Notes: a model not told the origin generated them from the sequence alone. Numbered from the stretch's first letter, positions 32,376 to 41,080 are shown. The stretch is 49,059 nt of DNA from Lachnoclostridium sp. An14 (GCF_002160755.1 NZ_NFLE01000031.1:1-49059); one strand, 5' to 3'. Made by a program: numbers and translations.

Positions 32376-34490
32376 TCAGCAGGCGCTTTCTTCCAGGGGC
32401 GCGTTCAGTTTTTCCGCCCCGGCCACCGCGAACCGGCCGTCTCGGATCACCGGCCGTCTGGTGCCGTCCGGCGCCACTGCCGCGATGTCCCCCAGCTCCT
32501 TATAGGGGATGGTGATGTCCGTGTGGCAGTTAAAATAAGCCCTGGAAATCTCCGTTTTCCGCAGAAGGGAGCGCTCGTTGTCCCTGGCGATGATTTCCTT
32601 GCCGTTGGGGTTATAAACGGGGCTGTCCTCCGACCAGCTGTAGCAGGTGTCCCCCACGGCGAAATGGGGGCCCATCTTCTCCGCGATGAGGATGGGCAGC
32701 TTTTCCGTGATGCCCAGTCTCTCCGCCGCCCGGTAAGCCACCGTGTTGGTGCCGATGGCAAACTCTCCCATGGGGAGGCTGTCGTGATTCTTTAAGATCA
32801 CCTGCCGCACCAGTCGCCTGCCCGCCTCCGGATCCGGGAAATTGGCGCAGGAATAGTCTGTCACCATCCCGTCCTCAAACCGCAGCCGCAGGTCCCGGAA
32901 CTGGAAATCACCGATATATACATTTCTCACGTGGAGCAGCCCTTCCGTTCCGTTCAGTACCGGGGAGGTAAACACCTCGCCCACGGGGATGTTCACATCC
33001 GCCACGCAGTTCTCAAAATTCGTCTCCCGTTCTCTGTCCTTCAGGGGATGGAGGGAGATCCGCAGCCTGGTGTCATTTCCCTCGCCTCCCGTCACCTCCA
33101 CGTACTCCGCCTCGTCCAGCACGTCGATGAGGGCCTGCTGCATGGTCTTGTACTCCTCGTAATCCAGGGTGTTGATGCGGATGGTCTCCTGGAAAATCTC
33201 CTCATACCTCTCCCCGATCTCCGGCACCGGGAAGGCGATGATGGTAAAGCTGGTCTCGTCCCCCGGCACGTAAGCCTGGGCGATCTGGGCGGCCTCCGCC
33301 GCCGCCTCCCTGGCCAGTTTCTCCTGTTTGTCCGTTAAGGACGGACATTCCGCCTTGTTCTCCGGCTCAAAGCCCTCCTGGCCGAAGGTCTCTACCACCG
33401 CCGGACCGGCGTAGGCCGCCGCTTCCTTCTTGTATTTCTCGTAGGCCACCTTTAACACCGCCGTTTTCCGGTCCTTGAAGGCCTTGTCCAGGTAGAGGGC
33501 GTTGTCATAGCGGTGGTCGTAGTCGTACTGGCGGTTGGGGCTTGTGGCAAAATAGCCTGCTTTTCTCCCGGCGCTTTTGTTCACGGAATGAACCGCCGCC
33601 CGGTAGATAATGGGCTCTAAGCCCATGGCCCGGAAATTCTCCACCGCCATACGGATCATCCGCTCAAAGCCCAGCTCGTAGCGGATCACCACCGTGCTTT
33701 TTCTTGACAGATCCCGGCGCATCACCTCAAAGCCCTTGCGGTAGCCTTCTGTGTAGGTGTCCGCCATCAGCTGCACCGTTTCCTCCGGCAGGCCGTTTAA
33801 AAAGGCGGCGGTGCGCAGCTCCCCTTCGGAAATGTACTCCCCGAACTGGTACAGATACCGTAAGTCTGAAAGGTCTTCCTTCATGATGATGTCTTTTGCG
33901 AAAGCCAGGGACGGATCCAGGCATTCCCGCACCCGGTACTCCACCGTCCGGTCGCAGTAATCGCTCACATACCAGTAGAGCGCGTCCCGCACCTGGTCCA
34001 CCAAGGGGAGGTAGGCCGTCTCCGCCCCGTCCTCTCCCGTCTCCCCAGGCAGGGCCGCCCCGTCGGCGTTTGCCATGGTAAAGAGGTTGTACACTTCGAT
34101 GAAGGTTTCCTGGAGAATGGCCATGTCCTCCAGACGGTCCTCAAAGGCGTATACGATCTCCCCCCGCAGCTCGCTGTAGAGGAAGGATAGGAGCTGGCCA
34201 TAATCCTCTCCCAGGCATTTCACCGCATAGGCAGGATTTCCGTAGCTCTCCCCGTAATGCTCCGGCAAAATGTCACGGTACAGCCGCTCATTTCTCTCCC
34301 GGCACTCCTCCAGGGACAGCTCCCGCCCCGCCTTTAGCTCCTCATAGACCTCCCCCACCGTCAGCAGAAAGTCCGCCGTTTTCCGGAAATAACCGGCAAA
34401 GGAGGACGCCACAGCCTCCTCCTCTCTGATCTCCCGGATCCTCTCCATGGAGAGGCTATACCTCTCCTTTACGATTTCCGTATGTTCCAT
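32376..34490 (-). CDS. M29-family aminopeptidase with a long N-terminal extension
   Basis: A 704-residue protein whose C-terminal 400 residues match metallo-aminopeptidases of family M29 (aminopeptidase T). Seen there are the metal-ligand regions PVGEVFTSP, MGEFAIGTN, GPHFAVGDTCYSW and FNCHTDI, the last with the HxD pair. M29 enzymes are usually about 410 residues. The extra 300 residues are helical, with EYISEGELRTAAFLNGLPEE-like segments and no known domain; similar long forms are common in Lachnospiraceae. I chose ATG at 34490, which lies 9 bp after AAAGG; the ATG at 34499 abuts that site. It is the last gene after VanZ-like and DUF6142 genes. Confidence 0.85.
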   Translation of the reverse strand: MEHTEIVKERYSLSMERIREIREEEAVASSFAGYFRKTADFLLTVGEVYEELKAGRELSLEECRERNERLYRDILPEHYGESYGNPAYAVKCLGEDYGQLLSFLYSELRGEIVYAFEDRLEDMAILQETFIEVYNLFTMANADGAALPGETGEDGAETAYLPLVDQVRDALYWYVSDYCDRTVEYRVRECLDPSLAFAKDIIMKEDLSDLRYLYQFGEYISEGELRTAAFLNGLPEETVQLMADTYTEGYRKGFEVMRRDLSRKSTVVIRYELGFERMIRMAVENFRAMGLEPIIYRAAVHSVNKSAGRKAGYFATSPNRQYDYDHRYDNALYLDKAFKDRKTAVLKVAYEKYKKEAAAYAGPAVVETFGQEGFEPENKAECPSLTDKQEKLAREAAAEAAQIAQAYVPGDETSFTIIAFPVPEIGERYEEIFQETIRINTLDYEEYKTMQQALIDVLDEAEYVEVTGGEGNDTRLRISLHPLKDRERETNFENCVADVNIPVGEVFTSPVLNGTEGLLHVRNVYIGDFQFRDLRLRFEDGMVTDYSCANFPDPEAGRRLVRQVILKNHDSLPMGEFAIGTNTVAYRAAERLGITEKLPILIAEKMGPHFAVGDTCYSWSEDSPVYNPNGKEIIARDNERSLLRKTEISRAYFNCHTDITIPYKELGDIAAVAPDGTRRPVIRDGRFAVAGAEKLNAPLEESAC

Positions 34491-34512
34491 ATCTTCCATC
34501 CTTTCCGGCCTT

Positions 34513-34836
34513 TCATCCCTTCAGCCCAATGATCACCATGCACACCCAGAACACCGCCCAGAGCCCGCTCACCGCCAGGCTCACCCGGGCCATCAGATAG
34601 TTCCGGTTTCTCTCCAGAAATGCCAGCCAGCCATACCACAGGCTCACCAGGGAAAACAGCAGGCTGGAAAAGCCGATGGCCCCCACATTTAAACCCGCTG
34701 TCCCATTTCCGTGGACCGCCAGGTACACGCCTACGCCGCCGAAAGCCGTGGCTCCCAGGGCCAGGATCAGAGCCATTTTCCCCCGCCTCGCCAGGGGTTT
34801 TCGGATGTAGGAGATTTTAGTGGGTCCTTTTTCCAT
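34513..34836 (-). CDS. DUF6142-family small membrane protein
   Basis: A 107-residue protein with a charged N-terminus (MEKGPTKISYIRKPLARRGK) and three hydrophobic segments at about 20-38, 48-70 and 82-104. This matches the DUF6142 family, found mainly in Lachnospiraceae, of unknown function. The start ATG at 34836 lies inside the 3' end of the VanZ-like gene (20-bp overlap) and follows GGAGGAGAATGA. The aminopeptidase gene starts 22 bp after its stop. Confidence 0.8.
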   Translation of the reverse strand: MEKGPTKISYIRKPLARRGKMALILALGATAFGGVGVYLAVHGNGTAGLNVGAIGFSSLLFSLVSLWYGWLAFLERNRNYLMARVSLAVSGLWAVFWVCMVIIGLKG

Positions 34837-35290
34837 TCATTCTCCTCCTTCTGTATTTCTGCACGATCCGGTAGGTCACAAAGCCCATGGCGCCGCCGAT
34901 GGTATTTAACAGAATATCGTCCACGTCAAAGCTCCCCACCCGCATCACCAGCTGGGTCACCTCGATGCAGAGGCTGAAACAAAAGCCAAAGAGCACCGTG
35001 TTGTACCACTTGCGGCTCCGCCTGCTGATAATGGGCAGGAAAAAGCCAAAGGGCATGAACCCCACCATATTTCCTACTATATTTAAAAGAAACGCCTTCA
35101 TCCCCAGCTGCTCCCGGTAGATGATAAACCTCTTGATTTCTCTGAATAAAACAAGATTGTAGTGATACTCCTGCCTCACATCCGGCCGGTCAAAGGATTC
35201 CGCGAAAAACATGAAGTAGACGACCAGGGTCATGTAGACAATAAAAAGCACCCATCCCAATTTCTGCTTTTTTGTCGTATTCCGAATCAT
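34817..35290 (-). CDS. VanZ-like family membrane protein
   Basis: A 157-residue protein with four hydrophobic segments and the VanZ-like pattern: NIVGNMVGFMPFGFFLPI, a CFSLCIEVTQLVMRVGSFDVDDI stretch in which the E-x-x-Q and D-x-x-D residues are conserved, and LLNTIGGAMGF. The family was named for teicoplanin resistance, but most members have no known role. ATG at 35290 follows TTGGAGTGTGCAT; a longer frame from 35416 would run through hairpins. It heads an operon with DUF6142 and the M29 aminopeptidase. Confidence 0.87.
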   Translation of the reverse strand: MIRNTTKKQKLGWVLFIVYMTLVVYFMFFAESFDRPDVRQEYHYNLVLFREIKRFIIYREQLGMKAFLLNIVGNMVGFMPFGFFLPIISRRSRKWYNTVLFGFCFSLCIEVTQLVMRVGSFDVDDILLNTIGGAMGFVTYRIVQKYRRRRMNGKRTH

Positions 35291-35331
35291 ATGCACACTC
35301 CAACATGATTGTCCTTTTTTCAGGGAAATCA

Positions 35332-35351
35332 GGCGCTGGAACACCAGCGCC
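35332..35351. terminator. Short perfect hairpin upstream of the VanZ-like gene
   Basis: GGCGCTGG (35332-35339) and CCAGCGCC (35344-35351) with a 4-base loop. Neither side has a strong T run, so it may be a processed leader stem rather than a true terminator. Confidence 0.4.
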
Positions 35352-35383
35352 TTCTCTCCCGCGTCTGCCCAGAGGGCAAAACA

Positions 35384-35408
35384 GGGGGCGGACCATACAC
35401 CCGCCCCC
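35384..35408 (-). terminator. Terminator after pyrE and the small membrane protein gene
   Basis: GGGGGCGG (35384-35391) pairs with CCGCCCCC (35401-35408), followed on the minus strand by TGTTTTG. It lies 20 bp after the stop codon of the 49-residue protein. Confidence 0.65.
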
Positions 35409-35427
35409 GTTCTCAAAAGAGATCTGC

Positions 35428-35577
35428 CTAAAAGGTGATCTCCGACTTTCTTTTCAAGAGCACGGCGCCGCTCACAATCGCCATCACGCCCACGGCCACG
35501 CCGGCTGTGAGGATGACGGAGCCGATCACGATATTTAACACGCCCGTGTTCCGCATCGTCTTGTAGACTTTTTCCAT
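35428..35577 (-). CDS. Small membrane protein downstream of pyrE
   Basis: A 49-residue protein, MEKVYKTMRNTGVLNIVIG at its start, with one or two hydrophobic helices (about 12-42) and a basic tail LLKRKSEITF. The start ATG at 35577 follows AGGAGTGAGAGT and lies 10 bp after the pyrE stop, so it is co-transcribed with pyrE. A longer in-frame ATG at 35610 would overlap pyrE. I do not know its function. It ends in a terminator. Confidence 0.6.
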   Translation of the reverse strand: MEKVYKTMRNTGVLNIVIGSVILTAGVAVGVMAIVSGAVLLKRKSEITF

Positions 35578-35587
35578 ACTCTCACTC

Positions 35588-36262
35588 CTATTTTGCGCCG
35601 TACTGCTCATAGTATGCGTCGATGGCCGCCTTCAGGGTGTCGTCAATCACCACTCTGCCCTTGTACTCCCGGTTGTAGAGATGCTCTACCACATCGGCCA
35701 TGGTCACGATGGCGGTGGTCTTAAAGCCAAACTGCTCCTCGATCTCCTTCAGAGCGGACTTTTCGCCCTGTCCTCTCTCCATACGGTCCACGCTCACCAC
35801 CAGTCCCAGCACGTCCACATCGCCCTGGGCTTTGAGGATCGGCAGGGTCTCATGGATGGAAGTTCCCGCCGTGGTCACGTCCTCGATGATCACCACCTTG
35901 TCCCCGTCCTGGATGGGGCCGCCTAACAGAATGCCCTTGTCGCCGTGGTCCTTCACCTCTTTGCGGTTGGAGCAGTAGCGGATGTCCGCGCCGTAGTGCT
36001 CACTGAGGGCCATGCTGGCCGCCACAGACAGCGGGATTCCCTTGTAGGCCGGTCCGAACAGCACGTCAAACTCCGTGCCGAAGGTGCTCTGAATGGCCTT
36101 GGCGTAATACTCGCCCAGCTTGCGCAGCTGCGCTCCCGTGCGGTAAAAACCAGTGTTTACAAAAAACGGAGTCTTTCTGCCGCTCTTGGTCACGAAATCG
36201 CCGAACCGCAGAACCTCGCAGTCGATCATGAACTCAATAAATTCCTGCTTATAACTTTCCAT
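35588..36262 (-). CDS. pyrE: Orotate phosphoribosyltransferase
   Basis: A 224-residue enzyme that makes orotidine 5'-phosphate from orotate and PRPP. It has FGPAYKGIPLSVAASMAL, the lysine-rich RKEVKDHGDKG loop and the PRPP-binding motif VVIIEDVTTAGTSI. ATG at 36262 follows ACAGGAGGTTTTTAGGAT. It stands apart from pyrF-pyrK-pyrD, 9 kb away on the same strand, with an accessory region between. It has its own promoter at 36332-36360, resembling the pyrF promoter in layout. Confidence 0.97.
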   Translation of the reverse strand: MESYKQEFIEFMIDCEVLRFGDFVTKSGRKTPFFVNTGFYRTGAQLRKLGEYYAKAIQSTFGTEFDVLFGPAYKGIPLSVAASMALSEHYGADIRYCSNRKEVKDHGDKGILLGGPIQDGDKVVIIEDVTTAGTSIHETLPILKAQGDVDVLGLVVSVDRMERGQGEKSALKEIEEQFGFKTTAIVTMADVVEHLYNREYKGRVVIDDTLKAAIDAYYEQYGAK

Positions 36263-36331
36263 ATCCTAAAAACCTCCTGTACTTGCGGGCTTTCTTTCAC
36301 CCATTCCTCTGACGCCCAGATTTTCTTTTTG

Positions 36332-36360
36332 ATTTTACCATAAAGTGGTGGTGTTTTCAA
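36332..36360 (-). promoter_or_regulatory. Promoter of pyrE
   Basis: On the minus strand TTGAAA (36355-36360) and TAAAAT (36332-36337) are 17 bp apart, with ATGG directly before the -10 (extended -10). The pyrF promoter at 48011-48039 has the same -35, spacing and ATGG. Confidence 0.7.
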
Positions 36361-36650
36361 TGGGTTCGCTGGCATTCCTTGGGGCATTCCTCAGCCATTC
36401 CTCATTTGCTCCTCATTTCTGTTCTTCTTTTTCTGTCAGTTAAAAAGTGGGCGCCGCACCGCGCAGCCGCGCTGGAGGCCGGCTGCGTCAGCCGCCATCT
36501 TCTTCTGCGCGGAATGTGCCTCCCGCCGGAGGCTTTTGCGGCATAGGGGACGTAATTTCCTACTACACAAAAAAACGGAGCCGCCCGCGAAAACCGATTT
36601 CCGCAGACAGCTCTGTCTCACCGCCGCCTGAACGTATAGGCCCGCTGCCA
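36361..36650. other. Intergenic region between pyrE and the Rpn-type gene
   Basis: No gene is supported here. A plus-strand hairpin GCCTCC/GGAGGC (36518-36533) is followed by TTTT. Near 36565 there is a run of seven T on the minus strand after the Rpn-type gene, but I could not fit a convincing stem to it. Confidence 0.4.
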
Positions 36651-37496
36651 TCAGCGTTCCCCGCCGCGGGCAAGTTTTTCCACTTCTTCCAGCGTCAGCG
36701 TAGTATACCTGGCAATCTCGTCAAAGGACAGCTTTTGAGAGTCGATGAGGTTTTTCGCCAGCTGGATCCGCTCCGCCTGCGCAGCTTCGTTTCGCATATC
36801 TTCCATCATCTTACACATGACAGCCACTCCTTTCTCATTCTCCTTAAAATACCTCGCCCGTTCCGCCAGCACTGCGTAGTGCATATCTTCCGGATCGCTG
36901 CAGGAAAAATCCCTCATTAAAATTCCCAGCGGAGTATCGTTCTGACAGGCTCCGTTCACATATAGAATATGGGATTCATCGCCGAAATACTCTCCTGTCT
37001 CCTGCACCACACGGTCAATGTGATAAATCGGAAGATTCTTCTTTAATACATCGTGTTCTGTGATAAAAATTACATAGGTTTCCGGAAGTTTCTCATATTC
37101 TTCCTTAGCCATCATGGTGTTTGCATCCATCACGCTGCTGTGATACCTGGCTCTCTTTGCGACCGCTCCTCTGTCCGCTCTCTGAATCTCAATATTGTAC
37201 CGTTTTCCCTGTTTGTCTATGGCATAAATATCCAAGATCACGGAACGCCCCTGCAAATTCTTAATATGATGCTGGGTGTGAACCTGTTCCACCTTCAGAT
37301 CCTCCCGCTCCAGAACAATCCGGACAACCAATTCCGTGCACTCAATATGATCCCCAAAGCATTTGGACATAAAGTCGTCATCCATCAATCGAAATTTTCG
37401 CAAACGCCGCAGATCTTCTTCTGAAAATTGATGTTTCTGTCCTATTTCCGCACTTCCTTCCTCCGTCAGTATTTCCCGTTTTCTGCGTATGTCCAT
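36651..37496 (-). CDS. Rpn-type PD-(D/E)XK nuclease / transposase-like protein
   Basis: About 281 residues of the Rpn (PDDEXK_2) family, related to recombination-promoting nucleases and found as many scattered copies in Clostridia. The nuclease core is visible as VILDIYAIDKQGKRYNIEIQ, with D near 92 and E-x-Q near 108 as active-site residues, after FRLMDDDFMSKCFG. The C-terminus, LSFDEIARYTTLTLEEVEKLA, is the usual short helical tail of these proteins. The start is uncertain: ATG at 37496 fits the family best, but has no good ribosome site, and neither has the ATG at 37544. It lies at the edge of the accessory region between pyrE and pyrD. Confidence 0.82.
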   Translation of the reverse strand: MDIRRKREILTEEGSAEIGQKHQFSEEDLRRLRKFRLMDDDFMSKCFGDHIECTELVVRIVLEREDLKVEQVHTQHHIKNLQGRSVILDIYAIDKQGKRYNIEIQRADRGAVAKRARYHSSVMDANTMMAKEEYEKLPETYVIFITEHDVLKKNLPIYHIDRVVQETGEYFGDESHILYVNGACQNDTPLGILMRDFSCSDPEDMHYAVLAERARYFKENEKGVAVMCKMMEDMRNEAAQAERIQLAKNLIDSQKLSFDEIARYTTLTLEEVEKLARGGER

Positions 37497-37631
37497 ATTA
37501 TCACACTGGAATTTGATTTTCAAGGTTTGGGAGGGCGAAAGCATACTGCCGCAAAACCTACAGGAATTTTGTCAGGGAACGCCAGCTGAAATTCCGTCTT
37601 CCACTGGAATTTGCTTTTTCAGGGAAATTTT

Positions 37632-37673
37632 ACCGGGGCAGATAGGATTCCCGCGAATCACATCTGCCCCGGT
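37632..37673 (-). terminator. Long hairpin at the end of the AraC-type regulator gene
   Basis: A perfect 12-bp stem ACCGGGGCAGAT/ATCTGCCCCGGT (37632-37643 and 37662-37673), with a GATTC/GAATC inner stem, spans the stop codon of the gene at 37658. The T run on the minus strand is poor (AAAATTT). Confidence 0.5.
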
Positions 37674-38884
37674 TTAGAACTGTCTCCTTCCTGACAACTC
37701 TTTTTCTGAATAAATTCCTTTGGAGAATTTCCTGTGTATTTTTTAAACATTTTGGAAAACTGGGCGTAATCTGGATATCCGACGTTCATGGCAACCTCCT
37801 TGCAGGAGCTGAACCGGCCTGCAAACATCTCCTGCGCCTTGTTCATACGGTAACGGACCAGGTATTCCGTAAAGCTGCAGCCGACCTCATGTTTAAACCT
37901 TACGCTTAAATAGGATTCCGAGACGTGCGCTACGGTTGCCAGATCCTTCAGCCGTATTTCCTTCATGTAGTGTTCCTCAATATATTTTTTGACGAATTCC
38001 ACATATTCCCCCTGACCCCAGTTATTACCGAGAAGGTGTATCATGGGATTCTCTGCGTCAAAGTTTCCGTAACTCTTAAACGCCTTTGTCGTATTCAGGA
38101 TTGCCCGTTCCGTGGGAATCCGGTCAAAGGTGGAACCGCCGATATATCCCTGACACTTGGTATTCTGATACATATACTGCATATCAATGGGCGTGTTTGC
38201 GGGGCCCGCATAGATCATCTTGATAATACGGGTGTTTACTTCATCGCAGGCCTCAAAGATTTCATTTGAGATTTTTCGCGCCTCATTGATGGAAATATAC
38301 TTTTTTGCGCCAAGGAAACCTCCTTTCGTCAAACCCAGATGCGCGCAGATCACATCTGCTCCTGCGGCAGCCATCTGCCTGGCCTGCTCCCCGTCCGTCA
38401 CAAACGCAACCGTAAACAGGTTCAGAAAGTGCGCGACATGAATTGCCTCCACCTCTTTTTCAAAAGAATTTCCTTCTTCCCGCAACGCCATCCCAAAGTC
38501 TCCGTCAATCAGGGAAACGGTCGGATAGTTCACAATGCCGGAAAAACGGTTTTCCTGGATTTCCAGCAGATAGTCATAGATGTGAATTTTAGGATCGGAG
38601 GCAGACAGTCCAAAAAATACAGGAGTATCCGAAAGAATCGGAAGCAATTCATTTTTTCCCATATCCATGACCATGGCGTTGCTGTCTCCGTAACACAGAT
38701 AACTGGTAAAGGAACTGCGGCCTCTGAGCCTGCAAATTCCCGCGCTTAAAGCCAAAAGAAAATCGGCGCCGCCCATCACCGCATATTTTGCCGTCATACC
38801 CGATCCGGCAACTGTTCCGATAATATGTCCGTTTACCTTGATCTGTGCCCACAGCCGCTTTAAGATCTCATTTCTTGTAACCAT
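37658..38884 (-). CDS. Regulator fusing a PEP-hydrolase-like TIM barrel to an AraC DNA-binding domain
   Basis: A 408-residue protein. Residues 1-275 resemble the PEP_hydrolase (IGPS-like TIM-barrel) family: GSGMTAKYAVMGGADFLL, LCYGDSNAMV, NYPTVSLIDGDFG and ICAHLGLTKGG. Residues about 295-395 are an AraC/XylS double helix-turn-helix (IRLKDLATVAHVSESYLSV and a YPDYAQFSKMFKKYTGNSPKEF ending in the usual motif). Relative to the stand-alone homologue at 42646-43476, the CHGGP motif (residues 225-229) reads IYAGP, so a conserved histidine is lost. This suggests a sensor that binds, rather than turns over, the compound. It is next to the sulfotransferase operon, transcribed in the same direction after a terminator, and should control it. 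A start at 38884 is set by a TGA three codons upstream. Confidence 0.85.
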   Translation of the reverse strand: MVTRNEILKRLWAQIKVNGHIIGTVAGSGMTAKYAVMGGADFLLALSAGICRLRGRSSFTSYLCYGDSNAMVMDMGKNELLPILSDTPVFFGLSASDPKIHIYDYLLEIQENRFSGIVNYPTVSLIDGDFGMALREEGNSFEKEVEAIHVAHFLNLFTVAFVTDGEQARQMAAAGADVICAHLGLTKGGFLGAKKYISINEARKISNEIFEACDEVNTRIIKMIYAGPANTPIDMQYMYQNTKCQGYIGGSTFDRIPTERAILNTTKAFKSYGNFDAENPMIHLLGNNWGQGEYVEFVKKYIEEHYMKEIRLKDLATVAHVSESYLSVRFKHEVGCSFTEYLVRYRMNKAQEMFAGRFSSCKEVAMNVGYPDYAQFSKMFKKYTGNSPKEFIQKKSCQEGDSSKPGQM

Positions 38885-39106
38885 GATTGCTCATCGCCTT
38901 CTTCTTTCCTTTTCTTCTTAAATTTTATCATCTTTTTCAAATAAAGTCCATTCCGGAATCCTGTTTCACAATACCCGCCTTTGACCGATGGCGTAGCCGT
39001 TGTAATAATCATCATGAATTTACTCAAATCCCTCAGAGGCAAAACGTGGAAGACGGGATTTCTGCCCGGACAGCTGCCGTAGTGATGGTGGAAAGGGCAC
39101 GCGCAC

Positions 39107-39158
39107 ACAAAACCAGGCTGTACGGAAAACCTCCTTTGCCGGTTTCCTGTACAGCCTG
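39107..39158 (-). terminator. Terminator of the sulfotransferase operon
   Basis: A perfect 10-bp stem CAGGCTGTAC/GTACAGCCTG (39114-39123 and 39149-39158), continued by GGAAA/TTTCC pairs, is followed on the minus strand by GGTTTTGTG. It lies 35 bp after the sulfotransferase stop codon. Confidence 0.8.
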
Positions 39159-39193
39159 ATCCGAAAACGGACGATTCCGCCTCCCAAACCTTA

Positions 39194-41080
39194 TCAGGCA
39201 AGGGATGTTTCGCTCATATTTACCGTTATTCCTGTTTCATAAATTTTATCACCCAGCACAACACGGAGTTTCATATTGCCATGGAGGCCTTCTTTGTTTA
39301 CAAACACATCGACATTGCGCGGGTCGTTTTTTAAGAAGGTGCCGACACACATTGCCCCGTAATTGGAAGGAGCGGAGGTGTCAATGTAATAGCGGTGCGT
39401 CTTGCCTTCTCCATCCTCCAGAAGGAGCATAGCCAGTTCGCCTTTCTCAAAGGTGGCATTGAAACGAATCCTGTCTTCCTCCTCCTCAACCAGTGCCTCA
39501 TAATGGTCCGGCATCATTTCCCCGCAGGGTTCCGCCGGGATCTCTGTATCGAATTCCTGTGTCTGATACATGGCTCCAACCATTTTGCCGGCGCCAAGCT
39601 CTGTATCCTCACCTGCATAATACATCGGCAGTTTTTCCGCTCGGAATACATTGGACGGAACATGAAGCTCGTAAACCACCTGATCATCCACGATTTCGCA
39701 GGTAATCGCGTTCAGTACGGTATCCGGCCCGCCGTTCTGGCTTCCCAGGCCCTCCAGAGGTTCGCCTTTATCATAGGCAATTCCGCCGGAATGCACCATG
39801 TAGCGGCCCTCGCCGTAGTATTCCACATTGCAGATGTACGGAGAGAAGAAGTCTGCGCCGCGCTCCTTTCCGTACTGCCATACCTGGCGGATGGTGCGGT
39901 TTTCCTTGTCAATATGATAACGGACACCTCTGGAATAGCTGTCCTTGGCCTTCATGTAATGTTCCTTGATCTTGGAACGGTAATGTCCGTTATCGAACAT
40001 CATGACATCGCCATCCGGGCAGACCACAGCTCCATGCTGCTCATAAGACCATTCGAAGGGCTCACCGACCGGCTGAAAGAAATACTTGTCTACATATTCC
40101 TGCGGCCAGCCCTGCGGATCGCCGATGATCCAATTCAATTTTCCGGTCTCAAAATCAATATTGATGACAGCATCCTCATGGCGGCCGGAAAGCGTGATGC
40201 TGTTATCTTCTGCATGATACCAAACCGCGTTATTATGGAACCAGTCGTGCGCCGTTCCAGTTCCGGAGTAAGTGGACGCAACGTCATAGGGAAGCAGCTC
40301 CTTGTAATCCCAGGTCCGGAGAATCGCTCCGGTTGTGCGGTCAACCAGCACAAGGGCATCCTCTACCGTATCACGGTCAGCGATCTGCGTCAACATGAGA
40401 ATATTCCCATCCGGCATTTCGAAGGTATCGTGGTGATATCCGCCCGGCAGACGGTATTCACGGTAAATCTTGCCGTGAACACCCATTTCGTAAACGCCGC
40501 TTACATAATAAGGCAGCTTGATCAGGCGATCCGTACCGACCAGCAGATGGCCGTTGGCAAGACGTTTCATATCGAAACACACATTGATGGTCAGATACCA
40601 GCGCACATCACCGCGGTAATCACAGCCCAGCGCGTTTGCCTTGGAGGTCTGGGTCAGAAAGATGATATTGTCACCCATGTGTTCCTTGTTTGCCTGGCAT
40701 TTTGTCGGAACCGGCACGCCAGGTGCCAGCGGCTCCGTGTGGATCGTTACATTTGCCCTTGCACCGCCGGAGCAGACCAGCTCCACGGTATTGTCATAAT
40801 CTGCATAGAGACCATAAACCGGAAGTATATGCTCCACTGCCCGTGGGAATGTATGGGTAATGTCTCCCGCCGTTTCTTTTCCCTTTACAGTTAAGGTCAC
40901 TTCCTGGTATGTAGGAGTACGAAACAGAATCATTGCGGAAAGAGGCGCAACTTCATAGGGGTTTACCACAACAAGGGGATTCGATACCGTATAATTTCCC
41001 TCGCGAAACTGCTTTAAAAAGGTTTTTTCCATTTCTGCCTGACGGGTAATCAGGCTTTTTGTTATTTCATGCTTTACCAT
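39194..41080 (-). CDS. Aryl-sulfate sulfotransferase (ASST)
   Basis: A 628-residue protein of the arylsulfotransferase family (PF05935 type), a beta-propeller enzyme that moves a sulfuryl group from one phenolic sulfate to another phenol without PAPS. Candidate active-site residues, by comparison with E. coli ASST, are His216/217 (GGYHHD), His282 (HDWFHNN), Arg300 (LSGRHED, 18 residues later as in E. coli) and His349 (SYEQHGA), the likely sulfohistidine. The E. coli enzyme is periplasmic with a signal peptide. Here the N-terminus MVKHEITKSLITRQAEME has no signal peptide, so it probably acts in the cytoplasm. ATG at 41080 follows AAAGGAGAAACCTT. It is the last gene of the operon with the DASS transporter and the Tm-1-like proteins. 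Confidence 0.9.
   Translation of the reverse strand: MVKHEITKSLITRQAEMEKTFLKQFREGNYTVSNPLVVVNPYEVAPLSAMILFRTPTYQEVTLTVKGKETAGDITHTFPRAVEHILPVYGLYADYDNTVELVCSGGARANVTIHTEPLAPGVPVPTKCQANKEHMGDNIIFLTQTSKANALGCDYRGDVRWYLTINVCFDMKRLANGHLLVGTDRLIKLPYYVSGVYEMGVHGKIYREYRLPGGYHHDTFEMPDGNILMLTQIADRDTVEDALVLVDRTTGAILRTWDYKELLPYDVASTYSGTGTAHDWFHNNAVWYHAEDNSITLSGRHEDAVINIDFETGKLNWIIGDPQGWPQEYVDKYFFQPVGEPFEWSYEQHGAVVCPDGDVMMFDNGHYRSKIKEHYMKAKDSYSRGVRYHIDKENRTIRQVWQYGKERGADFFSPYICNVEYYGEGRYMVHSGGIAYDKGEPLEGLGSQNGGPDTVLNAITCEIVDDQVVYELHVPSNVFRAEKLPMYYAGEDTELGAGKMVGAMYQTQEFDTEIPAEPCGEMMPDHYEALVEEEEDRIRFNATFEKGELAMLLLEDGEGKTHRYYIDTSAPSNYGAMCVGTFLKNDPRNVDVFVNKEGLHGNMKLRVVLGDKIYETGITVNMSETSLA

Noticed and set aside
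37504-37613. Direct repeat CACTGGAATTTG at 37504-37515 and 37602-37613
   Set aside because: Only 12 identical bases with partial matches beyond; too short to call an insertion scar, although it lies at the 5' end of the Rpn-type gene.
39395-40894. 499-codon plus-strand frame
   Set aside because: Fully antisense to the sulfotransferase gene, which has clear family motifs; the shadow frame has none and no ribosome site.
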